The notes below the pieces were generated by a model. It was given only the letters and a program-made list of their open reading frames with translations, searched no databases and was not told where the DNA came from. 64,000 bases of DNA from Bacillus sp. 103mf (lineage in GTDB: Bacteria > Bacillota > Bacilli > Bacillales > Bacillaceae_G), in the NCBI RefSeq assembly GCF_900116295.1, contig NZ_FPAF01000013.1, positions 43,514 through 107,513 of the forward strand, in the 5' to 3' direction. Shown here one piece after another: positions 55,676 through 64,000 of this stretch; position 1 is the first letter of the stretch, and the number at the start of each line of letters is the position of its first letter. The translations under genes were made by a program, and so were the position numbers.

Positions 55676-57436
55676 ATGAATTATAAAAAAATGACTAGTG
55701 CCCTTCTTACTTTCGGTCTACTCTGTCCTTTATCAACTGAAGCAATTCATGCTCAAGAAATTAATAATAACCAAGTAAAAGTTGAAGTTGCTCAGCCCGG
55801 TCTAACAATCGGAAAATTAACAGAACCTCAAAATGACACGAAAGAAAACATCGCGAAAAAGTACTTAAAAGGTGAAGTGCAAGGGTCAAAAGCACAACAA
55901 GAACAAGTTACCACTGAAAAAAGCGTTGATTTCCAACCGACAAATAAAGAGACAAAAGAAAATCAAACAGAAGTACGTCTTACCCAAACTTATAAAAGCT
56001 ACAAAGTATACGGCCAAGACTTAATTGTAAAAGTAGATAAAAATGGAGTAATTACAACTGTCAGCGGTAAGGTTGCCCAAAATTTAGCACAACAACCTAA
56101 TCTTACTATAACAAATTTTTTGTCGAAAAATGAAGTGAAAACTTTCTTACGAAATGCTCTTCAAACTCCAAATGATGCGTTAGAAAAAGAATTTACTAGT
56201 GAAACTGTCATTTATAAAAAACAAGACGGCAGCTACACATATGCAGATGTTATTACATTTACATATGAAAATAATGATCAAATCATTAACGGTCAAGCAA
56301 TTATTGATTTAATCCATAGTGAAATGTTATTCCAAGAAAAAATCGTAAAAAATAAAGAAAAACAACCTGTTCCACAAGCTGGGATTCCGCAGTTATCTTC
56401 AGTAAAAAAACACGGAGCTGGTGTAAACGCACTACTAGAAAAGATATTATTTAATATCGCAAAAGGAACTGATGGAAAATTTTATTTAGCTGATTTAACG
56501 CGTGGTAATGGTATTTATATTTATGATGCAAACTATGCAGATTCACAAGGCGGATATGATCAAGCTGGTTATCCTGGTACACTCGTTTCTAGTACATCAA
56601 CTACATTTGCAGATAAAGAAGCTGTTGGTGTTATGAAAAACATGAGTGCTATTTATGATTATTATAAAACGAAACACAATCTAAAAAGCTACGATAATAA
56701 AGATGCAAAAATTGTTGCAAGCGTACACGGATTTGATTCTACTGAAGTAAGTGATGGTGTAAAAACAAACTATGAAAACGCCTTTTGGCATCCAGGTTGG
56801 AACCAAATGGTGTTTGGCGATGGCTTAAACGGAAAATTAACATCTGCTATTGATGTAACCGCACATGAATTTGGACATGCTGTATTTAGCGGAACAACTA
56901 AAAATAAAGTTGTAAAATATCCAAACGATGAAACAAATGCATTAAATGAAGGGCTTGCGGACTTCTGGGGAACACAAATAGAGTTTTACGTAAAGAAAGA
57001 CAAAGGAAACTGGATTATGGGTGATACATTAGACGGCCCAACAATTCGTGATATTCCAAACGAAATTGGTGACCATGGTAAAAAACTATATACAAACTTA
57101 CAAGATTTCTATAATGATGGAAACAACCAAGAGTCTCATCAAAATTCAGGGATTATTAGTCACGTTCTTTATCAATTGGTAGAAGGAAAAACATATAACG
57201 GTGTAACAGTTGCAAAACAAAGTAACGATAAAGTAAGTAAAATCGTTATGCGTGCCCTGCAAAACTATGCAACATCAGCAGAAGATTTCGAATCTCTTCA
57301 CTCTCACATTGTACAAGCTGCAAAAGACTTATATGGTAATGCCGTAGCAACAGAAGTAGACAAAGCATTCCTAGCGCACGGTTACAAAGCATTACCACAA
57401 GTGAATGAAGTGATTGATGTACAAAATAAAAAATAA
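55676..57436 (+). CDS. nprB: Secreted neutral metalloprotease (M4, NprB)
   Basis: Extracellular bacillolysin-type protease, 586 residues. Signal peptide about residues 1-27 (ALLTFGLLCPLSTEAIHAQ), FTP/PepSY propeptide to roughly residue 240, then the catalytic domain. Zinc site HEFGH at about residues 397-401 with Glu425 in NEGLADFWG; the proton donor His is in GIISHVLYQL. ATG at 55676 with AGGAG 8 bases upstream; the GTG three codons earlier overlaps that site. PlcR-controlled by the box upstream. Confidence 0.94.
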   Translation: MNYKKMTSALLTFGLLCPLSTEAIHAQEINNNQVKVEVAQPGLTIGKLTEPQNDTKENIAKKYLKGEVQGSKAQQEQVTTEKSVDFQPTNKETKENQTEVRLTQTYKSYKVYGQDLIVKVDKNGVITTVSGKVAQNLAQQPNLTITNFLSKNEVKTFLRNALQTPNDALEKEFTSETVIYKKQDGSYTYADVITFTYENNDQIINGQAIIDLIHSEMLFQEKIVKNKEKQPVPQAGIPQLSSVKKHGAGVNALLEKILFNIAKGTDGKFYLADLTRGNGIYIYDANYADSQGGYDQAGYPGTLVSSTSTTFADKEAVGVMKNMSAIYDYYKTKHNLKSYDNKDAKIVASVHGFDSTEVSDGVKTNYENAFWHPGWNQMVFGDGLNGKLTSAIDVTAHEFGHAVFSGTTKNKVVKYPNDETNALNEGLADFWGTQIEFYVKKDKGNWIMGDTLDGPTIRDIPNEIGDHGKKLYTNLQDFYNDGNNQESHQNSGIISHVLYQLVEGKTYNGVTVAKQSNDKVSKIVMRALQNYATSAEDFESLHSHIVQAAKDLYGNAVATEVDKAFLAHGYKALPQVNEVIDVQNKK

Positions 57437-57437
57437 T

Positions 57438-57479
57438 AAAAAAGATGTTTACCGATTCACATTGGTAAACATCTTTTTT
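57438..57479. terminator. Bidirectional terminator between nprB and the response regulator gene
   Basis: AAAAAAGATGTTTACC / GGTAAACATCTTTTTT, T-runs on both strands. Confidence 0.9.
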
Positions 57480-58081
57480 CATATCCACCCTTTTTCTTCT
57501 GCAATCGTAATCGCCTCAATCCGATTTTTTGCATCCAACTTCGTTAAAACATCCGAAATATAATTTCGAACGGTTCCAGATGAAAGATATAGTGTTTTTG
57601 CGATTTCATTTGTCGTCTTTCCTTCTTTCGCTAATAGGAGAACTTCTTTTTCCCGATCTGTTAACGGATTTTGTTCTTGCCATAGTCCAAACATAAGCTC
57701 AGGAGAAATTTCTCGTTTTCCATTCATAACATTACGAATTGCCGCTGCAAGATCTTCACTCGGACTATCTTTTAATAAATATCCATGTACATTTGCTTTC
57801 ATTGCGCGCTCAAAATAACCAGGACGAGCAAATGTTGTTAAAATCATAACTCTGCACGATGATTGCTGCTTCCGTAATGTTTCAGCAACATCCAGCCCGC
57901 TTTGAATCGGCATTTCAATGTCCATAATACTAATATCCGGCTGCAATGTTTCAATTAGCTTTAAAGCCTCTTCTCCGTTTTCCGCTTGCCCAACAACTTC
58001 AATATCATCCTCTAAATCTAGCAAAGCTCCTAACGCTCCGCGAAGCATACGCTGATCTTCTGCAATGATGATTCGGATCAT
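57479..58081 (-). CDS. NarL/LuxR-type response regulator
   Basis: DNA-binding regulator of 200 residues. Receiver domain with acidic pocket Glu8-Asp9 and phosphorylated Asp54 (ISIMDIEMP). C-terminal LuxR-type HTH (LTDREKEVLLLAKEGKTTNE, then YLSSGTVRNYISDVLTKL). ATG overlaps the kinase stop (ATGA). Resembles DesR/YvfU regulators; with the ABC transporter genes it forms a yvfRSTU-like set. Confidence 0.92.
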   Translation of the reverse strand: MIRIIIAEDQRMLRGALGALLDLEDDIEVVGQAENGEEALKLIETLQPDISIMDIEMPIQSGLDVAETLRKQQSSCRVMILTTFARPGYFERAMKANVHGYLLKDSPSEDLAAAIRNVMNGKREISPELMFGLWQEQNPLTDREKEVLLLAKEGKTTNEIAKTLYLSSGTVRNYISDVLTKLDAKNRIEAITIAEEKGWI

Positions 58082-59205
58082 GCTCTCACGCCCTCTTTCC
58101 CTGTTCTTATAACAATTGGAACATGTATCGTTAACATCGTTCCATTATGAATATCATCTAATTTAAGTACTCCATCAATAAGAGCCAATCGCTCCCTCAT
58201 GCCAAGAATACCATTCCCATCGTGATTTTTTTGTAATCCAATGCCATTATCCTTTACTTGCACAATCAATTTCCCCTGTGCTTCAAGTAACGAAATTACG
58301 CACTCTGTTGCCTTACTATGCTTCACAACATTTGTCACCGCTTCACGTATACACATTCCTAAAATGTTTTGTTCTAGCGACGATAATACATTCGTACTTG
58401 TCTCCTGCTGCACTTCTAATGATATACTAGCCGCTTGAAGAATCACCTTCACTTGCTCTAGCTCTTCTTCTACAGTAATCATCCGCATATCAGAAATTAA
58501 TTCTCGTAATTGTTTTAACGCCGTTCTTGATGTTTGCGTAATTTCCTTTGCCTCTAGACAAGCGCGTTCCGGATTTTTCACAATCAGCTTCTCAACAAGC
58601 TGACTTTTTAATGTAATAAGCGATAACGTATGTCCTAACGTATCGTGTAAATCTCTTGCAATACGCTGACGTTCTTCGCGCTTCACTAGATCGCGAATTT
58701 GTTCATTTGCTTCACTTAATTGTGTTCTTAATACTTTTTTCTGGTTAAAATTCCGCATACCAAATGGTGTAACAATCATTAAAATAAACATCGGGATTGC
58801 ATTTATAACAGACGAATCTGTAAGCTCGCGCATGCTTATCAACATAAAAGAACCAATCATTACGATCAAAAGGCAAAACAACAATCGAAATTGTTTATTT
58901 GTCGGTGCAAATCCCATTGCATTGGCTGTATAGAATCCAAAGAAAATCATATATGGATTATAAAACACACTAAATAAGAATATAATTACAAGCTGGATAC
59001 AGGCCCACATAACAAAATTCTTTGGCACAAAATAAAGCTGGCGGTATGCAATAACAAAGAGTACAAGCATCCCGCCTCCTAATATCAATTTCCACCCTGA
59101 TTGCCCCATCAAGTAGTAAAGAGGGAACAACAAATACACGAGCCATATATAAGGGAAAAACCCCATATGTTTTGGAAAAATTTCAAACTGCTTCTTTTCA
59201 ATCAT
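58078..59205 (-). CDS. DesK/YvfT-type sensor histidine kinase
   Basis: Membrane sensor kinase of 375 residues. Five to six hydrophobic helices in the first 150 residues, short coiled-coil linker, HisKA_3 domain with the phosphorylated His in ERQRIARDLHDTLGHTLSL near residue 190, and an HATPase domain with VTNVVKHSKATE and DNGIGLQKNHDGNGILGMRE. No extracellular sensing domain, so it probably senses the membrane or the transporter. Confidence 0.9.
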   Translation of the reverse strand: MIEKKQFEIFPKHMGFFPYIWLVYLLFPLYYLMGQSGWKLILGGGMLVLFVIAYRQLYFVPKNFVMWACIQLVIIFLFSVFYNPYMIFFGFYTANAMGFAPTNKQFRLLFCLLIVMIGSFMLISMRELTDSSVINAIPMFILMIVTPFGMRNFNQKKVLRTQLSEANEQIRDLVKREERQRIARDLHDTLGHTLSLITLKSQLVEKLIVKNPERACLEAKEITQTSRTALKQLRELISDMRMITVEEELEQVKVILQAASISLEVQQETSTNVLSSLEQNILGMCIREAVTNVVKHSKATECVISLLEAQGKLIVQVKDNGIGLQKNHDGNGILGMRERLALIDGVLKLDDIHNGTMLTIHVPIVIRTGKEGVRA

Positions 59206-59206
59206 T

Positions 59207-59941
59207 TTATACCGCTTCCTGTCTCTTTCTTATATATATTGATAGTACAACAAAAGCGATAAAATAACCTCCTAAAATTGCCGCATTTTCCCAACCAATT
59301 GTCTTACCAGCAACAATGTCCCAAGCGCCGCTTCCGAAATGGTATGTCGGTGTCCATTCTCCAATACTTCTTAACGTCTTTGGAAGTACTTCAATTGGCA
59401 TCCACAAGCCGCCTAGAATCGCTAAACACATATTTAATATATTCGCTAGTCCCGTAGCCGCATCCGCTTTCTTAATCGCACCGATAATTGTTCCAAGTGC
59501 TAAAAATGGTGTAACACCAACCAATAACCATAATCCAGCGCCAACCCACTGTCCAATTGTTAACTGTACATCATTCATGACTATACCCGCGATGAAAATA
59601 ACGATGATTGAAAAAGCATTTACAACCGTTTGAGCAATAATTTTAGCTGCTAAATACACTCCCTCTGGCAGCGGTGTAATTTGTAAAAGCTGTGTCCACC
59701 CTTGCCCTTTTTCTTGTGACAGACGAACACCAAAACTAAAGAGTGCTGTTCCTACAATACTAAAAGTAGCCATCGAAATTAAATAGTGTGCTTTCCATGC
59801 ATCTCCGTTTTGCGGTACTGACACCACATTGGTAAAAATGTAATAAAACATAACCGGCATTAATAATGAGAAAAAGATAAATAATTTATTGCGAAACGTA
59901 CGTAATATTTCTATTTTGCATTGCATCCAAAACGCTCTCAT
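59207..59941 (-). CDS. ABC-2 type transporter permease
   Basis: Membrane subunit of an ABC exporter, 244 residues with about six helices, beginning with the basic MRAFWMQCKIEILRTFRNKL that is typical of ABC-2 permeases. ATG overlaps the ATPase stop (ATGA). The kinase gene follows after one base, so all four genes are one operon. Substrate unknown; relatives export lipids, peptides or antibiotics. Confidence 0.88.
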   Translation of the reverse strand: MRAFWMQCKIEILRTFRNKLFIFFSLLMPVMFYYIFTNVVSVPQNGDAWKAHYLISMATFSIVGTALFSFGVRLSQEKGQGWTQLLQITPLPEGVYLAAKIIAQTVVNAFSIIVIFIAGIVMNDVQLTIGQWVGAGLWLLVGVTPFLALGTIIGAIKKADAATGLANILNMCLAILGGLWMPIEVLPKTLRSIGEWTPTYHFGSGAWDIVAGKTIGWENAAILGGYFIAFVVLSIYIRKRQEAV

Positions 59942-60840
59942 GCAATTCCCTCCTTCTGATTTGCAACAAACTGTTCAAAAGCTTCATCCAGGCTGCCGCG
60001 CTCAACAGCAATATCCACAACAGGTAAGTTTTTATGAAAAATTGCTTGAAGCGTAGCATCTGTATCATCTGTTGTTAGTACCACACGCTTTTCATTGCAC
60101 CGGACATTTGTAACATGAGGTAAGCTGCGAAGCATACTCGTCGGCACTTCCTCTTTTACATAAAACGAAATTGTTTTTTGAGAAATTGTTGCTTTCATCT
60201 CATCTGGTGTTCCATCAGCAATCACTTTTCCATTTGCAAATAATAAAATTCGATCTGCTAATGCATCTGCTTCTTCTAAGTAATGCGTTGTTAAAATGAT
60301 TGTTTTTCCTTCATCCGCCAATTTTTGAATTGTATCCCAAAATCTTTTTCTAGACGTGATGTCCATCCCTACTGTTGGTTCATCTAGGAATAGCAAATCT
60401 GGATTTCCAGCAAGTGCGAGTGCAAAATTTAAACGTCTTTTTTGCCCGCCAGATAGCTTTTCACACCTTTGCTTTCTTTCTGATTCTAAATTGGATAACT
60501 TAAGTAATGTTTCTTTTGCAATTGGATTCGTATAATAACTACGAAACAAATCAATTGCTTCTTCTACTGACACACTATCAATGACGCTCACTTCTTGCAG
60601 CATTGCTCCAAGGCGATTGCGAACATCTCGGTGTTTTGGGCTCTTACCGAAGATAGAAACTTTTCCTTCTGAAGGATCCCTTAATCCAAGCATCATCGAA
60701 ATTGTTGTCGTTTTCCCCGCTCCGTTCGGTCCAAGTAATGCAACGATTTCTCCTTTCGCTACTGTAAATGAAACGTTATTTACTGCTTTTTTATGTTTAA
60801 ATGTTTTTGAAACACCATTTACTTCAATTATCTGTTCCAT
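59938..60840 (-). CDS. ABC transporter ATP-binding protein
   Basis: ATPase of the exporter, 300 residues. Walker A GPNGAGKTTTISMMLG near residue 37, signature LSGGQKRRLNFALALAG, Walker B LLFLDEPTVGMD and the H-loop TTHYLEEADAL. The C-terminal 90 residues form a DrrA-like extension. ATG at 60840 with GGAGGTGG upstream; the longer upstream frame lacks a site. First gene of the operon. Confidence 0.93.
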   Translation of the reverse strand: MEQIIEVNGVSKTFKHKKAVNNVSFTVAKGEIVALLGPNGAGKTTTISMMLGLRDPSEGKVSIFGKSPKHRDVRNRLGAMLQEVSVIDSVSVEEAIDLFRSYYTNPIAKETLLKLSNLESERKQRCEKLSGGQKRRLNFALALAGNPDLLFLDEPTVGMDITSRKRFWDTIQKLADEGKTIILTTHYLEEADALADRILLFANGKVIADGTPDEMKATISQKTISFYVKEEVPTSMLRSLPHVTNVRCNEKRVVLTTDDTDATLQAIFHKNLPVVDIAVERGSLDEAFEQFVANQKEGIA

Positions 60841-61034
60841 TTCTCCACCTCCGTCGTTCTTATATTTATATTGTATAAATTGGAAGAGGTGGAAAACAGT
60901 ATGAGACGTCATAACATGAATATGACAAATGTCAGGAAATCTTGAAATGAGTGACTTTCCACGTCAGTAGCAGGACAAAAACAAACATGATACAATCATG
61001 TGAGATGTACATTCGAGGAAGGACAGTGGTTTTC

Positions 61035-61781
61035 ATGATTATTCGCAATGAACAAGATTTAGAAGGCTTACGAAAAATCGGCCGCATCGTTGCGCTTGCT
61101 CGCGAGGAAATGAAAAAACAAGCGAAACCAGGCATGACAACAAAAGAGCTTGATTTAATCGGTAAGAAAGTATTAGATGAGCACGGTGCTATTTCTGCAC
61201 CTGAAAAAGAATATGATTTTCCAGGGACAACTTGCATTAGCGTCAATGAAGAAGTTGCACACGGCATCCCAGGAGACCGTGTCCTAAAAGAAGGCGACTT
61301 AGTAAACGTCGACGTATCTGCGGCACTTGATGGTTACTATGCAGATACAGGTATTTCATTTGTTCTTGGACAAGACGAAGCAAAAGAAAAACTTTGCGCT
61401 GCTGTTGAAAGTGCATTTTGGGCAGCCATGAAAAAAGTAAAAGCTGGTGCAAAACAAAATCAAATTGGTCGTGCGGTTGCCAATGATGCTCGTAAAAATG
61501 GTTATACGGTCATTCAAAACTTAACAGGACATGGCATTGGTCTTAGCTTACACGAAGCACCAAATCACATTTTAAACTATTTTGATCCAATGGATAACGC
61601 TCTCTTAAAAGACGGACTTGTCTTAGCAGTAGAACCATTCGTATCGATGGGCGCAGATCATATTATTGAACGCGGTGATGATGGCTGGACATTTGTCACA
61701 CCAGATAACAGCCTTGTTGCACAGTGCGAGCATACAATCATTGTAACTCGCGGTGAACCAATTATTTTAACTAAACTATAA
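61035..61781 (+). CDS. map: Type I methionine aminopeptidase
   Basis: Removes the initiator Met from nascent proteins; 248 residues. The five metal ligands are visible: Asp in NVDVSAALDGYYADTG (two), His in GHGIGLSLHEAPNH, Glu in AVEPFVSMG and Glu in QCEHTIIVT. Lacks the SH3-binding N-terminal extension. ATG at 61035 with AAGGA 11 bases upstream. Monocistronic; another map copy beside the ribosomal protein genes is usual in Bacillus, so this is probably the second one (YflG type). Confidence 0.92.
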   Translation: MIIRNEQDLEGLRKIGRIVALAREEMKKQAKPGMTTKELDLIGKKVLDEHGAISAPEKEYDFPGTTCISVNEEVAHGIPGDRVLKEGDLVNVDVSAALDGYYADTGISFVLGQDEAKEKLCAAVESAFWAAMKKVKAGAKQNQIGRAVANDARKNGYTVIQNLTGHGIGLSLHEAPNHILNYFDPMDNALLKDGLVLAVEPFVSMGADHIIERGDDGWTFVTPDNSLVAQCEHTIIVTRGEPIILTKL

Positions 61782-61790
61782 ATACTAAAT

Positions 61791-61826
61791 AAAAGGAATG
61801 CACTCAAAAATGATGCGTTCCTTTTT
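61791..61826 (+). terminator. map terminator
   Basis: AAAAGGAA / TTCCTTTTT with a partly paired inner region. The rest of the gap to 62060 is AT-rich without recognised features. Confidence 0.65.
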
Positions 61827-62075
61827 CTCTACATAATCTACAGTTTGAGTACAATAGACATACAATTTTGGGGCTTTCAAACAAAAAAGCGAACCCTTCT
61901 CTAAGATGGTATCATATATATTATAAACTAAATATATAAATTTAAATATATAATCGTCCTTGTATTTATTTCTCAATATCAATTGATTGAAAATACAAAA
62001 AATAAGAGATAAAATAAGGTCGTTATCCGTCTTCTTTTGTCAGTCAGATAGAATAGAAGAATGGGAGAAGAAAAT

Positions 62076-63476
62076 ATGAAGAGATCATTAAAACAAAAAG
62101 TAGTAAGCTCTTTGCTTGCTATATCACTCACTGCCGGATTAGCCCCTCTTGGACAAGCAAAAGCTGATTCCCCTTCAGAAAATGGAAAAGTTTCACCTAT
62201 TATTGAAAAAGTTGATTCCAACCGTGCAATTGAACATGTTCGCTTTTTATCTGAAACAATTGGCCCCCGCCCTGGCGGAACTCAAGCAGAACAGTGGGCT
62301 TCCCGTTATGTCGGAATGAAATTAAAAGAAATGGGATATGAAGTAGAATATCAACCATTTGCTGTACCAGATCAATACGTGGGATTTATTGATTCTCCAC
62401 TATCCCATTCCCGAAATTGGCAAACAGGTGCTGCACCAAATTCTCTTATTTCAACTGAAGCTGTTACTGCTCCTCTAATCTTTGTTCCAAATGGGACAAA
62501 ACTAGAAGAAATCCCGAATGAAGTAAACGGAAAAATTGTATTATTTGAAAAAGGAGAAACAGTAGAAGACTATAACAAACAAGTGGAAAATGCTGTAGCA
62601 AAAGGTGCAAAAGGCGTTCTCTTGTATAGTTTAATTGGCGGACGTGGCAACTATGGACAAACTTTCAAGCCAAGATTAACAAAAAAACAATCAATTCCTG
62701 TATTTGGCCTTGCTTATGCACAAGGAAATGCCTTCAAAGAAGAATTAGCAAAAAAGGGGAGTACAGTTCTTTCTTTAAAGGCACGACATGAATCAAACTT
62801 ACAATCTCTAAATGTCATCGCAAAAAAGAAACCGAAAAATAGCGCCGGAAATGAAAAAGCTGTCATCGTAAGTTCTCATTATGACAGCGTTGCCGGGGCA
62901 CCAGGGGCAAATGATAATGCTTCTGGAACTGGATTATTATTAGAATTAGCTCGCACATTCCAAAATGTAGAAACTGACAAAGAAATCCGCTTTATTGCTT
63001 TCGGTTCAGAAGAAATGGGGCTTCTTGGTTCTGAGCACTACGTTGATAACTTATCAAAACAAGAACGTGATCGTATTTTAGGTGTTTTCAATGCTGATAT
63101 GGTTGCTACAAATTATGATAAAGCAAAAAATTTATATACAATGACTCCTGACGGTTCTACGAATCTTGTAACAGATGCAGCATTAAATGCTAGTAAACAG
63201 TTAAATAATGACCTTGTTCTTCAAGGAAAATTTGGTTCCAGTGACCATGTGCCATTTGCTTACGCTGGCATCCCTTCAGCATTATTCATTTGGATGGGGG
63301 TAGATAGCTGGGATCCACTTATCTATCACATTGAAAAGGTATACCACACACCACAAGATAATGTGTTAGAAAACATTTCACCAGAACGTATGAAAATGGC
63401 GTTAGAAGTCATTGGTACTGGTGTCTATAATGTTCTTCAAAAACCTGCTGTACAAAAAGAACAAAAAGCTGCTTAA
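62076..63476 (+). CDS. Secreted M28 family aminopeptidase with PA domain
   Basis: Exported zinc aminopeptidase of 466 residues. Signal peptide KRSLKQKVVSSLLAISLTAG ending near residue 32 (AQAKA), protease-associated domain at about residues 120-250, then the M28 peptidase. Ligands: His268 in SSHYDSV, Asp280 in GANDNASG, the Glu pair at about 312-313 in SEEMG, Asp in NADMVAT and His in VYHTPQDN. ATG at 62076 with GGGAGAAG upstream. No PlcR box seen upstream. Confidence 0.93.
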   Translation: MKRSLKQKVVSSLLAISLTAGLAPLGQAKADSPSENGKVSPIIEKVDSNRAIEHVRFLSETIGPRPGGTQAEQWASRYVGMKLKEMGYEVEYQPFAVPDQYVGFIDSPLSHSRNWQTGAAPNSLISTEAVTAPLIFVPNGTKLEEIPNEVNGKIVLFEKGETVEDYNKQVENAVAKGAKGVLLYSLIGGRGNYGQTFKPRLTKKQSIPVFGLAYAQGNAFKEELAKKGSTVLSLKARHESNLQSLNVIAKKKPKNSAGNEKAVIVSSHYDSVAGAPGANDNASGTGLLLELARTFQNVETDKEIRFIAFGSEEMGLLGSEHYVDNLSKQERDRILGVFNADMVATNYDKAKNLYTMTPDGSTNLVTDAALNASKQLNNDLVLQGKFGSSDHVPFAYAGIPSALFIWMGVDSWDPLIYHIEKVYHTPQDNVLENISPERMKMALEVIGTGVYNVLQKPAVQKEQKAA

Positions 63477-63484
63477 TTATCCTC

Positions 63485-63515
63485 AAAGCCACCATCTAGA
63501 ACTGGTGGCTTTTTT
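63485..63515 (+). terminator. Terminator of the aminopeptidase gene
   Basis: AAAGCCACCA / TGGTGGCTTTTTT with an 8-base loop. Confidence 0.85.
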
Positions 63516-63570
63516 ATTGAGGAACGAATTGTATTATTAAGTGCGACATCTAAAGAAAAGACAAAAAAGC

Positions 63571-63634
63571 CCCTTCAAGATTCATTCTTCCCTCCATCTT
63601 TCCATGAAGTTTTTTGAATGATTCTCTAAAGGGA
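63571..63634 (-). terminator. Terminator of the LPXTG protein gene
   Basis: Leftward CCCTTTAGAGAATCATTC ... GAATGAATCTTGAAGGGG then CTTTTTTGTC: long stem with a large loop. Confidence 0.6.
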
Positions 63635-63658
63635 ATATTAATAATAACCTAAAGTTTT

Positions 63659-64000
63659 TTATTGTTTAATTCGTTGACGAGCGAATAGAATTCCACCTAA
63701 AACGAACAATACCATACCTCCAACAATTGAAATCATTTCCGCTGGTGCTCCTCCTGTATTAGGAAGTAATACTGTCGTCTTATCGTTTTCTTTATTAAAT
63801 GGAACTTTTGGATCGTTATTTGTGTTTGTATTTATGTTCGGATCTTTTGAATCGCTATTTGTGTTTGGATCTTTTGGATCTACATCTGTTTCGTCCTTGA
63901 TTTTTGTATTCGTGATATCATAACCTTTTACTTCTGATTTATATCCGTCTACTGGTTCTTCTTTCACTTCATACTTGTATGCTACTCCATTCGCATCGTA
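63659..64000 (-). CDS. LPXTG-anchored cell-wall surface protein, C-terminal end only
   Basis: The frame is open to the right edge, so only the last 113 residues are seen. They hold the end of a Cna B-type domain (KEEPVDGYKSEVKGYDITNT), a linker of Asn/Asp/Lys repeats, the sortase motif LPNTG, a hydrophobic helix (ISIVGGMVLFVLGGILFA) and a basic tail RQRIKQ. It is a sortase-A-type substrate. Such proteins are often collagen adhesins, which is inference here. Confidence 0.9.
   Translation of the reverse strand, partial: YDANGVAYKYEVKEEPVDGYKSEVKGYDITNTKIKDETDVDPKDPNTNSDSKDPNINTNTNNDPKVPFNKENDKTTVLLPNTGGAPAEMISIVGGMVLFVLGGILFARQRIKQ

Noticed and set aside
60932-61267. Minus-strand frame opposite the start of map
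   Set aside because: Antisense to a clear methionine aminopeptidase with all metal ligands.

Overview
The window is a low-GC Firmicute chromosome segment from the Bacillus cereus group. Evidence for this: a plcR-papR pair beside a divergent M4 neutral protease (nprB), an 11-subunit nuo operon without nuoEFG, and a backbone gene order matching the B. subtilis murAA-ywmB ... atp ... ywl ... prfA-tdk-rho ... fbaA-spo0F-pyrG-rpoE region. PlcR, PapR and several other proteins look clearly diverged from the B. cereus sensu stricto versions I remember, so an outlying species such as B. cytotoxicus is my inference, not something proved here.

Layout. 1-1740: end of the first murA, ywmB and a DUF1146 gene. 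1875-12258: nuoN to nuoA, transcribed leftward. 12581-13024: a MarR regulator reading rightward from a duplicated promoter-like region. 13071-20732: the ATP synthase operon, leftward, with dispersed repeat elements on both sides of atpG. 21215-26124: upp, glyA, ywlG, rpiB, ywlE. Between upp and glyA lies a small leaderless peptide gene preceded by a near-consensus PlcR box. 26499-28654: a PTS EIIA protein, DoxX and a flavin reductase. 28887-35958: mntP, ywlC, ywlB, spoIIR, prmC, prfA, tdk, rpmE2. 36100-44949: rho, glpX, second murA, fba, spo0F, a DUF2529 gene, pyrG and rpoE. 45099-52629: a fatty acid beta-oxidation cluster (TetR regulator, two acyl-CoA dehydrogenases, hydroxyacyl-CoA dehydrogenase, thiolase, membrane Fe-S reductase FadF). 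52967-54281: cardiolipin synthase-like gene and the N-terminal stub of a lost uvsE. 54416-57436: papR, plcR, nprB. 57479-60840: a two-component system with an ABC exporter. 61035-61781: methionine aminopeptidase. 62076-63476: secreted M28 aminopeptidase. 63659-64000: C-terminal end of an LPXTG wall protein.

Regulation readable in the DNA includes a pyrG promoter starting at GGG with an attenuator hairpin (CTP sensing by reiterative transcription), PlcR boxes at nprB/plcR, papR and the small peptide, two Spo0A-box-like sites next to the shared PlcR box, and two matching palindromes at the thiolase and fadF promoters.

Four families of dispersed intergenic repeats (called A, B, C and D here) are scattered through the window. 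The most interesting candidate for something undescribed is the 26-residue amphipathic peptide at 22561-22641. It has a promoter, a strong ribosome site, its own long hairpin terminator and an upstream PlcR box, which together suggest a quorum-controlled, PSM-like peptide.
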